From assembly GCF_001422485.1 (NCBI RefSeq), contig NZ_LMNF01000002.1, forward strand, positions 124,001 to 188,000: a stretch of DNA of 64,000 nt, written 5' to 3'. This document shows, piece after piece, positions 33,436 through 42,563 of the stretch (position 1 is the first letter of the stretch; the number at the start of each line of letters is the position of its first letter). This DNA comes from Agreia sp. Leaf283 (GTDB lineage Bacteria; Actinomycetota; Actinomycetes; Actinomycetales; Microbacteriaceae). The position numbers were made by a program, and so were the translations under genes. Under the pieces are notes generated by a model. It was not told the origin of the DNA and did no database searches. It saw nothing but the letters and a program-made list of their open reading frames with translations.

Positions 33436-35307
33436 TCAGGAGTGGTGCGCGCCCATCCACTTGCGCACGGTCGCGATGCGCGACTGAAGCTGAGTGACGC
33501 TGGCCTGGGGTACGGCGGGGCCGCCGCACACGCGGCGAAGCTCGGCGTGCACGAGCCCGTGCGGCTGATCCGACGTCTTGGACCAGATGCCCACGAGGCT
33601 GTTCAGCAGTTTTCTCTGCTCGGCGAGCGTGCGGTACAGGGGGGCCGCGGGTTCGTCTTCTGACGGGGTCGGCGGAGCGTTCTTGCGGCGATCGGCCGCG
33701 TGGCGCTGCTGCCTGGCCTGCCGGTGCTGCAGGAGCTCGCGCACCTGATCGGGCTCGAGCAGCCCTGGAATACCGATGAAGTCGAGCTCCTCGTCGCTGT
33801 CGACGGGGGCCTCAGCTCCGAACTCGCTGCCCTCGAAGAGAACGCGGTCGAATGTGGCGTGCGAGCCCAGCGCCTGGAACGCGAAGTCGTTCTGCAGGGC
33901 ATCGGACGCCTTGTCTTGGACGTTCGCCTCCGCGACCATGGCGTCTTCGGGGTTCCACATGTCGCCCTCGGGGTCTCCCGAGTCGCGCCGGTCGAGCGCG
34001 TGGTCGCGCTCGAGCTCCATGGTGCCGGCCAGGGCCATGAGGCCCGGAACGTTGGGCAGGAAGATGGAGGCTGTCTCACCGCGGCGCCGGGCGCGCACGA
34101 ACCGGCCGATGGCCTGGGCGAAGAAGAGCGGGGTCGACGCGCTCGTCGCGTAGACGCCGACAGCGAGGCGGGGAATGTCGACGCCTTCCGACACCATGCG
34201 CACCGCGACCATCCACCGACGCGACGACTTGGAATACTCCTCGATGCGTGCGGAGGCCTCTTTTTCGTCGGAGAGCACCACGGTGACCGGCTCGCCGGAG
34301 ATGTTCTCGAGGATCGCCGCATAGGCGCGCGCCGTGAACTGGTCGGTCGCGATCACCAGGCCCCCGGCATCCGGGATGCCCTGCCGCACCTCGGCGAGCC
34401 GACGGTTGGCGGCCGCGAGAACCGAGGGAATCCAGTCGCCGGCGGGGTCGAGGGCGGTGCGCCAGGCCTGGGAGGTGATGTCCTTGGTGTTTCCCTCGCC
34501 GAGGCGCGCCTCCATCTCGTCGCCGACCTTGCTGCGCCAGCGCATGTGGCCGGCGTAGACCATGAAGAGAACCGGGCGCACGACTCCGTCTTGCAGGGCG
34601 CGCCCGTACCCGTAGTTGTAGTCGGTCTGCGAGAGCCGGATGCCGTGCTCGTCTTGCAGGTAGCTCACGAACGGGATCGGCGAGGTGTCGGAGCGGAACG
34701 GCGTTCCCGTCAACGACAACCGGCGGGTTGCAGGTGCGAAGGCCTCTCTGATGGCCTCGCCCCAGCTGAGGGCGTCGCCGCCGTGGTGCACCTCGTCGAG
34801 GATGATGAGACTGCGGGCCGACTCGGTGAGCTCACGGTGCAGGGCGGGACGCGCCGCGACCTGGGCGTAGGTGACGGCGACGCCGTGGAAATGGCTGCCG
34901 TAGCGCCGGTCGCTGTTCTTGAAGCCGGGCGTGAGCCGGATGTGAACGCGATCTGCCGCATCGGCCCACTGCTTCTTGAGGTGCTCGGTGGGGGCGACGA
35001 CCGTGACCCTGTCGATGATGCCTCTGTGCAGCAGCTCGCTGGCCAGCCGCAGGGCGAAGGTGGTCTTGCCTGCGCCGGGTGTGGCGGCGGCCAGAAAGTC
35101 TCTCGGCTGGTGCGTGAAGTACGCCTCGAGGGCCTCGGACTGCCAGGCGCGGAGCTTCGATGCCGTGCCCCACGCCGCGCGTTCGGGGAACGACGGCGAC
35201 AGATGCTCGGCCGCTCCGCCGCCCACAGCCGGCGTGATTGCGGTGCCCGAGGGATCGACCCGGTCTTCGGGCAGGGCGAGGGGATCGGGCAGGCTGTTCA
35301 CGTGCAT
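33436..35307 (-). CDS. SF2 DEAD/DEAH-type helicase
   Basis: A ~623-residue superfamily 2 helicase typical of actinobacteria, substrate unknown. Visible motifs are ATPGAGKTTF (Walker A, near residue 80), LIILDEVHHGGD (DEVH box), SLTGTPFRSD (motif III) and QAIGRFVRARR (motif VI). The C-terminal ~200 residues are charged and not recognised. The start is uncertain: the ATG at 35307 is used; the GTG at 35301 lies 8 bases after a TAGTGT box. It is divergent from the SGNH hydrolase gene. Confidence 0.85.
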   Translation of the reverse strand: MHVNSLPDPLALPEDRVDPSGTAITPAVGGGAAEHLSPSFPERAAWGTASKLRAWQSEALEAYFTHQPRDFLAAATPGAGKTTFALRLASELLHRGIIDRVTVVAPTEHLKKQWADAADRVHIRLTPGFKNSDRRYGSHFHGVAVTYAQVAARPALHRELTESARSLIILDEVHHGGDALSWGEAIREAFAPATRRLSLTGTPFRSDTSPIPFVSYLQDEHGIRLSQTDYNYGYGRALQDGVVRPVLFMVYAGHMRWRSKVGDEMEARLGEGNTKDITSQAWRTALDPAGDWIPSVLAAANRRLAEVRQGIPDAGGLVIATDQFTARAYAAILENISGEPVTVVLSDEKEASARIEEYSKSSRRWMVAVRMVSEGVDIPRLAVGVYATSASTPLFFAQAIGRFVRARRRGETASIFLPNVPGLMALAGTMELERDHALDRRDSGDPEGDMWNPEDAMVAEANVQDKASDALQNDFAFQALGSHATFDRVLFEGSEFGAEAPVDSDEELDFIGIPGLLEPDQVRELLQHRQARQQRHAADRRKNAPPTPSEDEPAAPLYRTLAEQRKLLNSLVGIWSKTSDQPHGLVHAELRRVCGGPAVPQASVTQLQSRIATVRKWMGAHHS

Positions 35308-35407
35308 CCACACTACCCGCCGCCACCGACGCGACGACAAAACGCCGTGCCTGAAGCGGCGTGGCGAAGGAGTATGTTGACGAGTGGATTTCTTCGAAGG
35401 AGTGCAT

Positions 35408-36226
35408 ATGACAGAGCGGCATCCATGGAGGCGGTACGTCGCCATCGGCGACTCGTTCACCGAGGGCATCGGAGACCCGGAACCCGCGAGCCCCGGCGGC
35501 TACCGCGGGTGGGCCGACCGCGTGGCAGAGGTGCTGGGCGCCGAGGCCGGAGATGACTTCGCTTACGCGAACCTGGCCATCCGAGGTCGCCTGATGCAGG
35601 GAATCCTCGACGAGCAAGTCGAACCGGCCCTCGCCCTGCAGCCCGATCTCATCACGATCTCGGCCGGTGGCAACGACATCATCCGCCCCGGCACCGACCC
35701 CGACGACATCGCCCGGCGAATGGATGCGGGCATCGAGCGCCTCAGGCGCGACAACGCCACCGTCGTGATCTTCACGGGAACCGACGTGGCCTTCTCCCCC
35801 GTCTTCCGAGGAATCCGGGGCAAGGTCGCCATCTACAACGAGAACCTCCGCACCATCGCGGCCCGGCACGACTGCATCGTGGCCGACCAGTGGGGTCTGT
35901 CCTCCATCCAGGACTCACGCATGTGGAGCCCCGACCGCCTCCACCTCAACCCCCTCGGTCACCACGAGGTCGCACGGCTCGTGCTGCAGGCGCTGAACGT
36001 CGAGAACGAGCTGCAGCCGGGCGCCCCCGAACCGCTGCCCACGGCGACGTGGAGGCACGCTCGCTCGGAGGACCTGGTCTGGGCGCGCACGCACTTCGTG
36101 CCCTGGGTGATCCGACGCGTCACCCACAGGTCGAGCGGCGACGGAATCTCGCCGAAGCGGCCCGACGCCGTGCCGATGCACGTGCCGGGCACGGCGCCAT
36201 CGGATCCTGCGGGCCTCGAGGACTAG
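35408..36226 (+). CDS. SGNH/GDSL-family hydrolase
   Basis: A 272-residue esterase/lipase-type SGNH hydrolase. Catalytic blocks are YVAIGDSFTEG (Ser), ISAGGND (Asn) and WSPDRLHLNPLGH (Asp and His). No signal peptide is present, so it is probably cytosolic; the C-terminal ~60 residues (VPWVIRRVTHRSSGDG) form a basic tail. The ATG at 35408 has GAAGGAG just upstream. The substrate is unknown. It converges on the D,D-carboxypeptidase gene with a 4 bp overlap. Confidence 0.9.
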   Translation: MTERHPWRRYVAIGDSFTEGIGDPEPASPGGYRGWADRVAEVLGAEAGDDFAYANLAIRGRLMQGILDEQVEPALALQPDLITISAGGNDIIRPGTDPDDIARRMDAGIERLRRDNATVVIFTGTDVAFSPVFRGIRGKVAIYNENLRTIAARHDCIVADQWGLSSIQDSRMWSPDRLHLNPLGHHEVARLVLQALNVENELQPGAPEPLPTATWRHARSEDLVWARTHFVPWVIRRVTHRSSGDGISPKRPDAVPMHVPGTAPSDPAGLED

Positions 36227-37467
36227 CCGAAGACGAGTTCCGGGTGGCCGACGCGCCACCAGAACCCGGGGTCCTCCAGGGTCCCGTCGAGTTCGAGGGT
36301 CACATCCTCCGTGCGTCCGCCGACGGTGTAGCGGATGGCGCCCACGTCAGCGCCCGACCGGGCGGTCACGACGTCGTCGGCGCTGGCATCGACGGCGACC
36401 GGATCGTTCGACCAGACGAGCGCCTCCTCGTCGGAGGAGGCGACGATGGATGCCGTCTCCCCCCATTCCGTCGTGTACTCGCCCACCTCGGTGTCTGCCG
36501 TGATGAGTGGGATCGTGGTGAATGCCGCCTTCGTGCTGGCGAGGAGCGCCTGCACCGCATCCCGCGCCGCCTGGGAGCTCTGGGCGCCGAGGATGACACC
36601 CACGACAGACTTCGTCTCTCCACCCACGGTGAATTCGGCGGAGAACAGGAGGCACGAGCCGGCCTCATCCGTCGTTCCGGTCTTGATGCCGTCGATGCCG
36701 TCGATGCCGAGGAGCTTGTTGCTGTTGTCGATCTCGCCGATGACCGGAACCTCGTCGAGGGCGGTCGACACGATCGTCGCCAGCACAGGATCGGCGAGGG
36801 CGAGGGAGGCGATGCGCATGAGGTCCTTCGTCGAACTGCGGCTGCCGGGATCGAGGCCCGATGCGTCGACGATCGTGGTGTCGGAGAGGCCGTGCTCGGC
36901 CGTGAACGCCCGGGCCGCGTCGAGATAGGCGGTCAGCGAGCCGAACGCCCAGTTGGTGACCGTCTCGGCGTAGTTGTTCGCGGACTTCAGCAGCATGATC
37001 TCGAGCACCTGGCGTTCGGAGAGCACCTGTCCCTCGTTCACGAGCTCGTACGATCCGTCGACCGCCCGCGTCTGCTCGAGGATCTGCACGTCGGCCGCGG
37101 TCATGGTGATGCCGGGACCGTCGTCGCCCTCGACGAGCGGGCGAGCTTCGAGGACCACGAGGGCGGTGATGACCTTCGTGACGCTCGCTATCGGCACGGG
37201 TCCTGTCTGACCGCTCTCACCGAGGAGTTCGTCCGACCCCTCGAGAGCGATCGCACCTGTGCCCACGCCCGGCAACGAGAGCGTCGCGGGCTCGGCCGGG
37301 GCCGGCGTCGGAACGTCGAGCTCCAGCTGTGCCGCGGGCAGCGGCGCAGCCAGGGCGGCGGGCACGTACAGGCCGAGGGCGACCGCTATGACGACCAGGA
37401 TGCCCGTGGCCGAGAACGCGACGATGCGGCGGCCGCGGCGGCGGGCGGGTGCTGACGTCGGAGACAC
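36223..37467 (-). CDS. D-alanyl-D-alanine carboxypeptidase (S11, PBP5-like)
   Basis: Exported penicillin-binding protein that trims the terminal D-Ala of peptidoglycan stem peptides. The 414-residue protein has an N-terminal membrane anchor (VAFSATGILVVIAVALGLYV). The three active-site motifs are PIASVTK (SxxK), SANN (SxN) and DGIKTGTTDEAG (KTG). A C-terminal beta domain follows. The GTG start lies 6 bases after a TAGGAT box with no ribosome site, so it is predicted leaderless. Confidence 0.93.
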   Translation of the reverse strand: MSPTSAPARRRGRRIVAFSATGILVVIAVALGLYVPAALAAPLPAAQLELDVPTPAPAEPATLSLPGVGTGAIALEGSDELLGESGQTGPVPIASVTKVITALVVLEARPLVEGDDGPGITMTAADVQILEQTRAVDGSYELVNEGQVLSERQVLEIMLLKSANNYAETVTNWAFGSLTAYLDAARAFTAEHGLSDTTIVDASGLDPGSRSSTKDLMRIASLALADPVLATIVSTALDEVPVIGEIDNSNKLLGIDGIDGIKTGTTDEAGSCLLFSAEFTVGGETKSVVGVILGAQSSQAARDAVQALLASTKAAFTTIPLITADTEVGEYTTEWGETASIVASSDEEALVWSNDPVAVDASADDVVTARSGADVGAIRYTVGGRTEDVTLELDGTLEDPGFWWRVGHPELVFG

Positions 37468-37473
37468 CCGCCA

Positions 37474-37479
37474 ATCCTA
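37474..37479 (-). promoter_or_regulatory. Leaderless -10 for the D,D-carboxypeptidase gene
   Basis: TAGGAT, then TGGCGG, then GTG on the minus strand; 6-base spacing to the start codon. Confidence 0.55.
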
Positions 37480-37512
37480 GGAGACCTGTCGCTTGGAGAA
37501 TGCCCCCAAGCG

Positions 37513-39072
37513 TCACATCCGCCCGCCGTCCACCGACCTCGGGATGCGGGTCTCGCCCTCCGGAACCAGGACCGGCGTCTCGCGATTGAGGCTCTCCCCG
37601 CGGAAGAACGGCTTCGCCGCAGGGAAGAAGAACCACACGACCATAACGACGGCACCGACGAGCAGCGAGCCGATTCCGATCACGAACACTCCCCCGATGC
37701 CGAAGAGCACGGTGTAGCCGTAGTCGGGATCGAGCATGTCGATGGCGGACTGCACGAAGGCTGCGGTGAGCATGACCCCGCCAAGCAACGGAAAGAGACC
37801 CTTGGTCGTGAAGTTGCGGGCCGAGGTGAAGAGCTCCCGCCGGAAGTACCAGACGCAGGCGAAGCTCGTGATCGCGTAGTAGAACGCGATCGCCAGTCCG
37901 AGCGACAGGATGGTGTCGGAGAGGAACGCGTCGCTGATGATCGTCATGCCCACGTAGAACACGCTCGCCACGATGCTCATGACGATCGTCGAGAACGCCG
38001 GTGTGCGGAATCGCGGGTGCACCCGGCCGAACCGCTCGGGAAGCGCGCGGTAGGTGGCCATGGAGAGCGTTCCCCGGGCCGTCGGCAGGATCGTGGTCTG
38101 GGTCGACGAGATGGCCGAGACCATCACGGCGATCACGAGGAGCCACGCCCAGGGTCCGAAGAGCGCGTCCTTCAGGGCGAAGAACACGTCTTCGGCGTTC
38201 TTGTCGTTGGCGAGGCCGAGACCCGCTTCGCCGAGGCCGGCGTAGGCCATCGCGGCCACGGCCACCGCCACGTAGGTGATGACGAGGATGACGGTCGACA
38301 GCAGGGCCGCGCGTCCGGGGATGTGCTCCGGATCCTTCGTCTCCTCGTTGAGGGCCAGGCAGGTGTCCCAGCCCCAGTAGATGAACAGGCACAGGAGGAT
38401 CGCCTCGGTGAAGCCGGGCAGCGAGTCGAACGCGAAGGGGTTGAACCAGTCGGCCTGCGGCACCATCGATCCCTCGGGCGCCGTACCGGCGAACACACTG
38501 CCCAGCGCGAAGACCACGAAGAGGATGAGCGCCAGATACTGGATGCCGAGCAGGATGTTCTGCAGGATCTCGCCTATCTCGAGGCCGCGCACGCTGACGA
38601 ATGTCATCGCGGCGATGAAGAGCACGCCGGTGGCCGTGACGAGGGGCGTGCTGTTGTACAGGTCGGGATTGCCGATGAGCAGCCAGAAGTACTTGCTGCC
38701 GATCTGAGCGAGGTTCGCCAGCACGATGGTTCCGGCGACGATGACGCCCCACCCGCTCATCCATCCGACCCAGGGACCGAATGCCTTCGTGCTCCACGTG
38801 AACGAGGTGCCGCAGTCGGGAACGGCCTCGTTGAGTTCCCGATAGGCGTAGGCCGTGAGGAACATCGGAATGAACGCGAGGACGATGGCGATGGGAGCCT
38901 GTGCACCGACGGCGAGCACGACGAATCCCACGGTGGCCGCGAGGGAGTAGACGGGAGCCGTGGACGCGAGGCCGATCACCACGGAACCGACGAGACCCAG
39001 GGAACCGGTGGCCAGTCCCTTTCCGTCCGACGTTCCTTCGCCCGAGGCGGACCTCGTGGACTGCTGCGACAT
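37513..39072 (-). CDS. APC-superfamily amino acid permease
   Basis: A 519-residue membrane transporter with about 12-13 helices, of the amino acid-polyamine-organocation superfamily. The conserved first-helix region GLVGSVVIGLASTAPVYSLA and the FIYWGWDTCLALNEETKDP segment of helix 6 are typical of the actinobacterial group. The substrate is not identifiable. The ATG has GAGGAGG 5 bases upstream, a strong site. It appears to be monocistronic. Confidence 0.92.
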   Translation of the reverse strand: MSQQSTRSASGEGTSDGKGLATGSLGLVGSVVIGLASTAPVYSLAATVGFVVLAVGAQAPIAIVLAFIPMFLTAYAYRELNEAVPDCGTSFTWSTKAFGPWVGWMSGWGVIVAGTIVLANLAQIGSKYFWLLIGNPDLYNSTPLVTATGVLFIAAMTFVSVRGLEIGEILQNILLGIQYLALILFVVFALGSVFAGTAPEGSMVPQADWFNPFAFDSLPGFTEAILLCLFIYWGWDTCLALNEETKDPEHIPGRAALLSTVILVITYVAVAVAAMAYAGLGEAGLGLANDKNAEDVFFALKDALFGPWAWLLVIAVMVSAISSTQTTILPTARGTLSMATYRALPERFGRVHPRFRTPAFSTIVMSIVASVFYVGMTIISDAFLSDTILSLGLAIAFYYAITSFACVWYFRRELFTSARNFTTKGLFPLLGGVMLTAAFVQSAIDMLDPDYGYTVLFGIGGVFVIGIGSLLVGAVVMVVWFFFPAAKPFFRGESLNRETPVLVPEGETRIPRSVDGGRM

Positions 39073-39116
39073 TGCATCCTCCTCGTTGCGTGGTAGCCGG
39101 ATACTACCGCCGAAAC

Positions 39117-39917
39117 TCAGCGGAGTGTGTACAGCGCCACGGCGCTCGCGGAGGCCACGTTGAGGGAGTCGACTCCGTGGCTCATGGGAATGGTCACCAC
39201 GGTGTCCGCCGCGGACAGCGCCTGTCGCGAGAGCCCGTCTCCCTCCGAGCCCAGGACGAGCGCGAGCTTGGACGGGACCTCGGCCGCGAACTCGTCGAGC
39301 GTGACCGCGTCGTCGGAGAGGGCGAGGGCGGCGATGTGGAAGCCGGCGGCATGCAGGAGCGGAGCCGCCTCCGACCATTCGGGCAGCCGGGTCCACGGAA
39401 CCTGGAGCACGGTGCCCATGCTCACCCGCACGCTCCGCCGGTACAGCGGATCCGCGCACCGGGGAGAGATCAGCACGGCGTCTGCCCCGATGCCGGCGAC
39501 GGCACGGAAGATCGCCCCGACATTCGTGTGGTCGGTGATGTCTTCGAGAACCACGACCCGCCTCGCGCCGTCGATGACCTCGGCGACGGGCCGGAGCTCG
39601 GGCCGATGCATGGCCGCGAGGGCACCCCTGTGCAGGTTGTAGCCCGTGAGCGATTCGAGCGTCGGCGCGTCTCCGACGAACACGGTCACGTCGTCCCATC
39701 CGGCCAGCAGGGTCTCCATATCGGCCAACCACTGCTCCTGCACAAGAACCGATCGCGGCCGGTGGCCCGCCGCGAGGGCGCGGGCGATCACCTTGGGCGA
39801 CTCCGCGATGTACAGGCCGCCTGCCGGCTCGCTGAGGCGTCTGAGCACGACATCCGTCAGGCGCGCGTAGTCGTCGAGTCCGGGCACGTCGAGGCTGTCG
39901 ATCCACACTGTCTTCAC
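39117..39917 (-). CDS. SpoU/TrmH-family RNA 2'-O-methyltransferase
   Basis: A 266-residue SPOUT methylase. Motif 1 is ITDHTNVGAIFR, motif 2 LALVLGSEGDGLS and motif 3 VTIPMSHGVDSLNVASASAV, which form the AdoMet-binding trefoil knot. An N-terminal RNA substrate-binding domain precedes it. Whether the target is 23S rRNA or a tRNA cannot be decided. The GTG at 39917 has AGGAG upstream, spaced 11 bases. It is divergent from the sirtuin gene. Confidence 0.9.
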   Translation of the reverse strand: MKTVWIDSLDVPGLDDYARLTDVVLRRLSEPAGGLYIAESPKVIARALAAGHRPRSVLVQEQWLADMETLLAGWDDVTVFVGDAPTLESLTGYNLHRGALAAMHRPELRPVAEVIDGARRVVVLEDITDHTNVGAIFRAVAGIGADAVLISPRCADPLYRRSVRVSMGTVLQVPWTRLPEWSEAAPLLHAAGFHIAALALSDDAVTLDEFAAEVPSKLALVLGSEGDGLSRQALSAADTVVTIPMSHGVDSLNVASASAVALYTLR

Positions 39918-40005
39918 CGTCGAGGCACTCCTGATTCGATCGCGTTCCCTCCCCCACGACACGGGCGGTCAGCCGATCGGAAACAAAACGGCAACGGGGA
40001 CTGTT

Positions 40006-40011
40006 TAGACT
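40006..40011 (+). promoter_or_regulatory. Candidate -10 of the sirtuin gene
   Basis: TAGACT about 53 bases before the sirtuin ATG; here the transcript would carry a leader with a good Shine-Dalgarno site, unlike the leaderless genes nearby. Confidence 0.35.
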
Positions 40012-40064
40012 TCGAAGAGTAACGCGAAGCGTCGGAGTCCATGACCCGACGGCAGGAGGTGCAG

Positions 40065-40928
40065 ATGGTCCCGCTCGTCGAATCGAGCCCTCGAGAAGCC
40101 TCACCCGCCGACATCGACGAGGCTGTGGCGGCCCTCAAGGGCCGCAGGATCGTGGTCTTGACCGGCGCCGGCCTGAGCACCGACTCCGGCATCCCCGACT
40201 ACCGGGGCGCCGGGGCGCCCAAGCGCAATCCGATGACGTTCGACCAGTTCCGGGAGAGCCTCGACTACAGGCGGCGGTACTGGGCCGGCAGCCACCTCGG
40301 CTGGAAGATGTTCGACGCTGCTCGCCCCAACGAGGGCCACCGCACCCTCGCAGAACTCGAGAACGCGGGGGTGGTGTCGGGCGTCGTCACACAGAACGTC
40401 GACGGACTGCACGCCCGCGCGGGTTCCACACACCTCGTCGACCTGCACGGCTCCATGGACCGCGTGCTCTGCCTGAACTGCGGCCAGACATTCGCCCGCG
40501 CGAGCATCGCCGAGCGCATCTCGGCCGACAACCCCTGGGTCGACCAGCCCGACGCGATCACCCTCGCGCCCGACGGCGACGCCGACGTCACCGACTACTC
40601 GTCGTTCGTCGTGCCGGCGTGCTCGGTCTGCCAGGGCATGCTGAAACCCGATGTGGTCTTCTTCGGCGAGTTCATCCCCACCGAGCGGTTCTTGGAGGCC
40701 TCCGCCCTCGTCGCCGGCGCCGAGGCGATGCTCATCGCCGGGTCGTCGCTCGTGGTCAATTCGGGCATCCGGCTCCTCGAGCAGGCCCGCCGTCGACGGC
40801 TGCCCATCGTCATCGTCAACCGGGGCGTCACGAAAGGCGACTCGCGCGCGACGGTGAAACTGGATGCCGGGGCCACAGAGACGCTCGCCGAATTGAGTCG
40901 GCACCTGCTCCCCGGGGACCCGGCCTGA
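40065..40928 (+). CDS. Sir2-family NAD-dependent protein deacylase
   Basis: A 287-residue sirtuin. The NAD-binding LTGAGLSTDSGIPDYRG, TQNVDGLHARAG, the catalytic His in VDLHGSMD, and two zinc cysteine pairs (CLNC and CSVC) are all intact, so it should be catalytically active on acyl-lysine. The ATG at 40065 has GGCAGGAGG upstream. It overlaps the downstream phosphatase gene (TGATG), so the two are co-translated. Confidence 0.94.
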   Translation: MVPLVESSPREASPADIDEAVAALKGRRIVVLTGAGLSTDSGIPDYRGAGAPKRNPMTFDQFRESLDYRRRYWAGSHLGWKMFDAARPNEGHRTLAELENAGVVSGVVTQNVDGLHARAGSTHLVDLHGSMDRVLCLNCGQTFARASIAERISADNPWVDQPDAITLAPDGDADVTDYSSFVVPACSVCQGMLKPDVVFFGEFIPTERFLEASALVAGAEAMLIAGSSLVVNSGIRLLEQARRRRLPIVIVNRGVTKGDSRATVKLDAGATETLAELSRHLLPGDPA

Positions 40929-41557
40929 TGCCGATGGCCGACCTGGTCATCGTGCGCCACGGAGAGACCGACTGGAACCTCGCCCGGCGCATCCAGGGCT
41001 CCACCGACATCCCCCTGAACGACACCGGGCGAGCGCAGGCCGCGGCCGCCGCGGAGAGCCTTGCCGGCGAGACCTGGCACACTATCGTCACGAGTCCCCT
41101 CGGCAGGGCTCGCGAGACCGCGCGCATCATCGCCCGTCGCCTCGATCTCGGCGAACCGCAGGTCGATGACCGGCTCGTGGAGCGTGCCTACGGCGAGGCG
41201 GAGGGCCTGGATGCGGCCGCGCTCGACGCGAGGTTCCCGGGCATGGAGGGTGTTCCCGGCATCGAACGTCGCAGCGACGTGACTCGCCGGGTGCTCCCCG
41301 CACTCGAGAGCATCGCCCTCGAGAATCCGGGTCGGCGCGTGCTGATCGTGGCCCACGGCGGCGTCATCGGCTCCGTGGTGCGCTGGGTGACCGACAAGGC
41401 GCTTCCGGGCGGCCGCACGCGCATCCCGAACGGATCCGCACATCGATTCCGCTATGCAGACGGCCTGCTCGTGCTCGAGGAGTTCAACGGCCTGCCGGTC
41501 GAGCCGCCAATTCGACGAGAAGCTGCCATAGGGTCTGCGCTGACCTCGTCCAGCTGA
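40928..41557 (+). CDS. Histidine phosphatase family protein
   Basis: A 209-residue phosphoglycerate-mutase-like phosphatase with the active-site LVIVRHGETDWNLARRIQG, the Glu in VERAYGEAEG, and the second His in VAHGGVIGSV. The substrate is unknown. It is coupled to the sirtuin by TGATG. The 3' end overlaps the converging glycosyltransferase gene by 74 bp, unusually long for this window. Confidence 0.92.
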   Translation: MPMADLVIVRHGETDWNLARRIQGSTDIPLNDTGRAQAAAAAESLAGETWHTIVTSPLGRARETARIIARRLDLGEPQVDDRLVERAYGEAEGLDAAALDARFPGMEGVPGIERRSDVTRRVLPALESIALENPGRRVLIVAHGGVIGSVVRWVTDKALPGGRTRIPNGSAHRFRYADGLLVLEEFNGLPVEPPIRREAAIGSALTSSS

Positions 41558-42563
41558 ACGTCGCTGCCCGGTCGACGCCGGCCAGTGAGCGGCGCGTGAA
41601 CTCCTCGGGGTCTTCGAGCGATCGCACCTGCGTAGCCAGGCCGGCCGCGTCGCGGGCCGCGAAGTACAGTCCCGCGTCGCCCCCGATCTCGGAGAACACG
41701 GGGATGTCGCTCACGACGATGGGCGTTCCCTGGGCCATGGCCTCGACGAGGGGAATGCCGAAGCCCTCCTCCAGCGATGCCGTCACCAGCGCCGTCGCAT
41801 GCCTCGTCACGTCGATGTACTCGTCGTCGCTCGCCCCGTCGTGGAACACGAGCCGCGCCGTCGGTGAGATGGCCTCGAGGCGCCGCCTGTCGGCATCCGA
41901 TACCCGGCTCATGAGGTGGAGCTCGTAGTCGTCGAGCAGGCCTGCGGCCTCGACCAGCGTCTCGACGTTCTTGTAGGGCATGAACGAGCCCATGTAGACG
42001 AGGTTCTTGCGCCTCTTCTGCGCCGGCAGCGGGGCCGACTCGGCTCCGTCGGCCGCGTTGCGCACGACCGTGACAGGCCGGCGGGTGAGCTTGTTGCGCG
42101 CGATGAGGTCGCGGGTGGTCTGCGAGACGGTGACCACCGCATCCGCCCGCGACAGCAGGTAGCGCTGCGGCCACCAGGAGAGGTGGTAGGCACGCCACAG
42201 GAGCCGGATCGGCCACGCCAGATCGCGGGGAGGAGTGGGGTTGGAGTAGTAGATGAGGTCGTGCACCGTGAGGACCAGCCGGTAGCGCCGGCCGAACGAT
42301 CCCATGGTCTGCATCGGAGTGAACACCACGTCCGGCTTCAGCGCGTTGACCTGCAGGGCCACGAGCGGCTCCCGGACACTCGTCGGCGAGCTCGCCAGGT
42401 GCCACGGCAGGTCGGGAAGCATCTCGAGCTGGCGGACATCGCTGACGAGCATCACGACCTCGTGCTGCTGCTCGGTCAACGCGGAGACGATCCCCGCCGT
42501 GTACCGGCTGATGCCGTCGTGCCGGCCGATGCGCGTGTAGCGGCAGTCGACGACGACCCTCAT
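41484..42563 (-). CDS. GT4-family glycosyltransferase
   Basis: A 359-residue retaining glycosyltransferase with the GT-B fold. The second-domain motif ASLEEGFGIPLVEAMAQGTP holds the nucleotide-sugar-binding Glu, preceded by LVYMGSFMPYKNVETLVEA. Donor and acceptor are unknown. It overlaps the upstream hydrolase stop by ATGA and the opposing phosphatase gene by 74 bp. Confidence 0.9.
   Translation of the reverse strand: MRVVVDCRYTRIGRHDGISRYTAGIVSALTEQQHEVVMLVSDVRQLEMLPDLPWHLASSPTSVREPLVALQVNALKPDVVFTPMQTMGSFGRRYRLVLTVHDLIYYSNPTPPRDLAWPIRLLWRAYHLSWWPQRYLLSRADAVVTVSQTTRDLIARNKLTRRPVTVVRNAADGAESAPLPAQKRRKNLVYMGSFMPYKNVETLVEAAGLLDDYELHLMSRVSDADRRRLEAISPTARLVFHDGASDDEYIDVTRHATALVTASLEEGFGIPLVEAMAQGTPIVVSDIPVFSEIGGDAGLYFAARDAAGLATQVRSLEDPEEFTRRSLAGVDRAATFSWTRSAQTLWQLLVELAARPAGR

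Noticed and set aside
37513-40104. 863-residue frame apparently extending the amino acid permease
   Set aside because: The extension is antisense and shadow sequence of the methylase and sirtuin region. The ATG at 39072 with GAGGAGG is the clear start.
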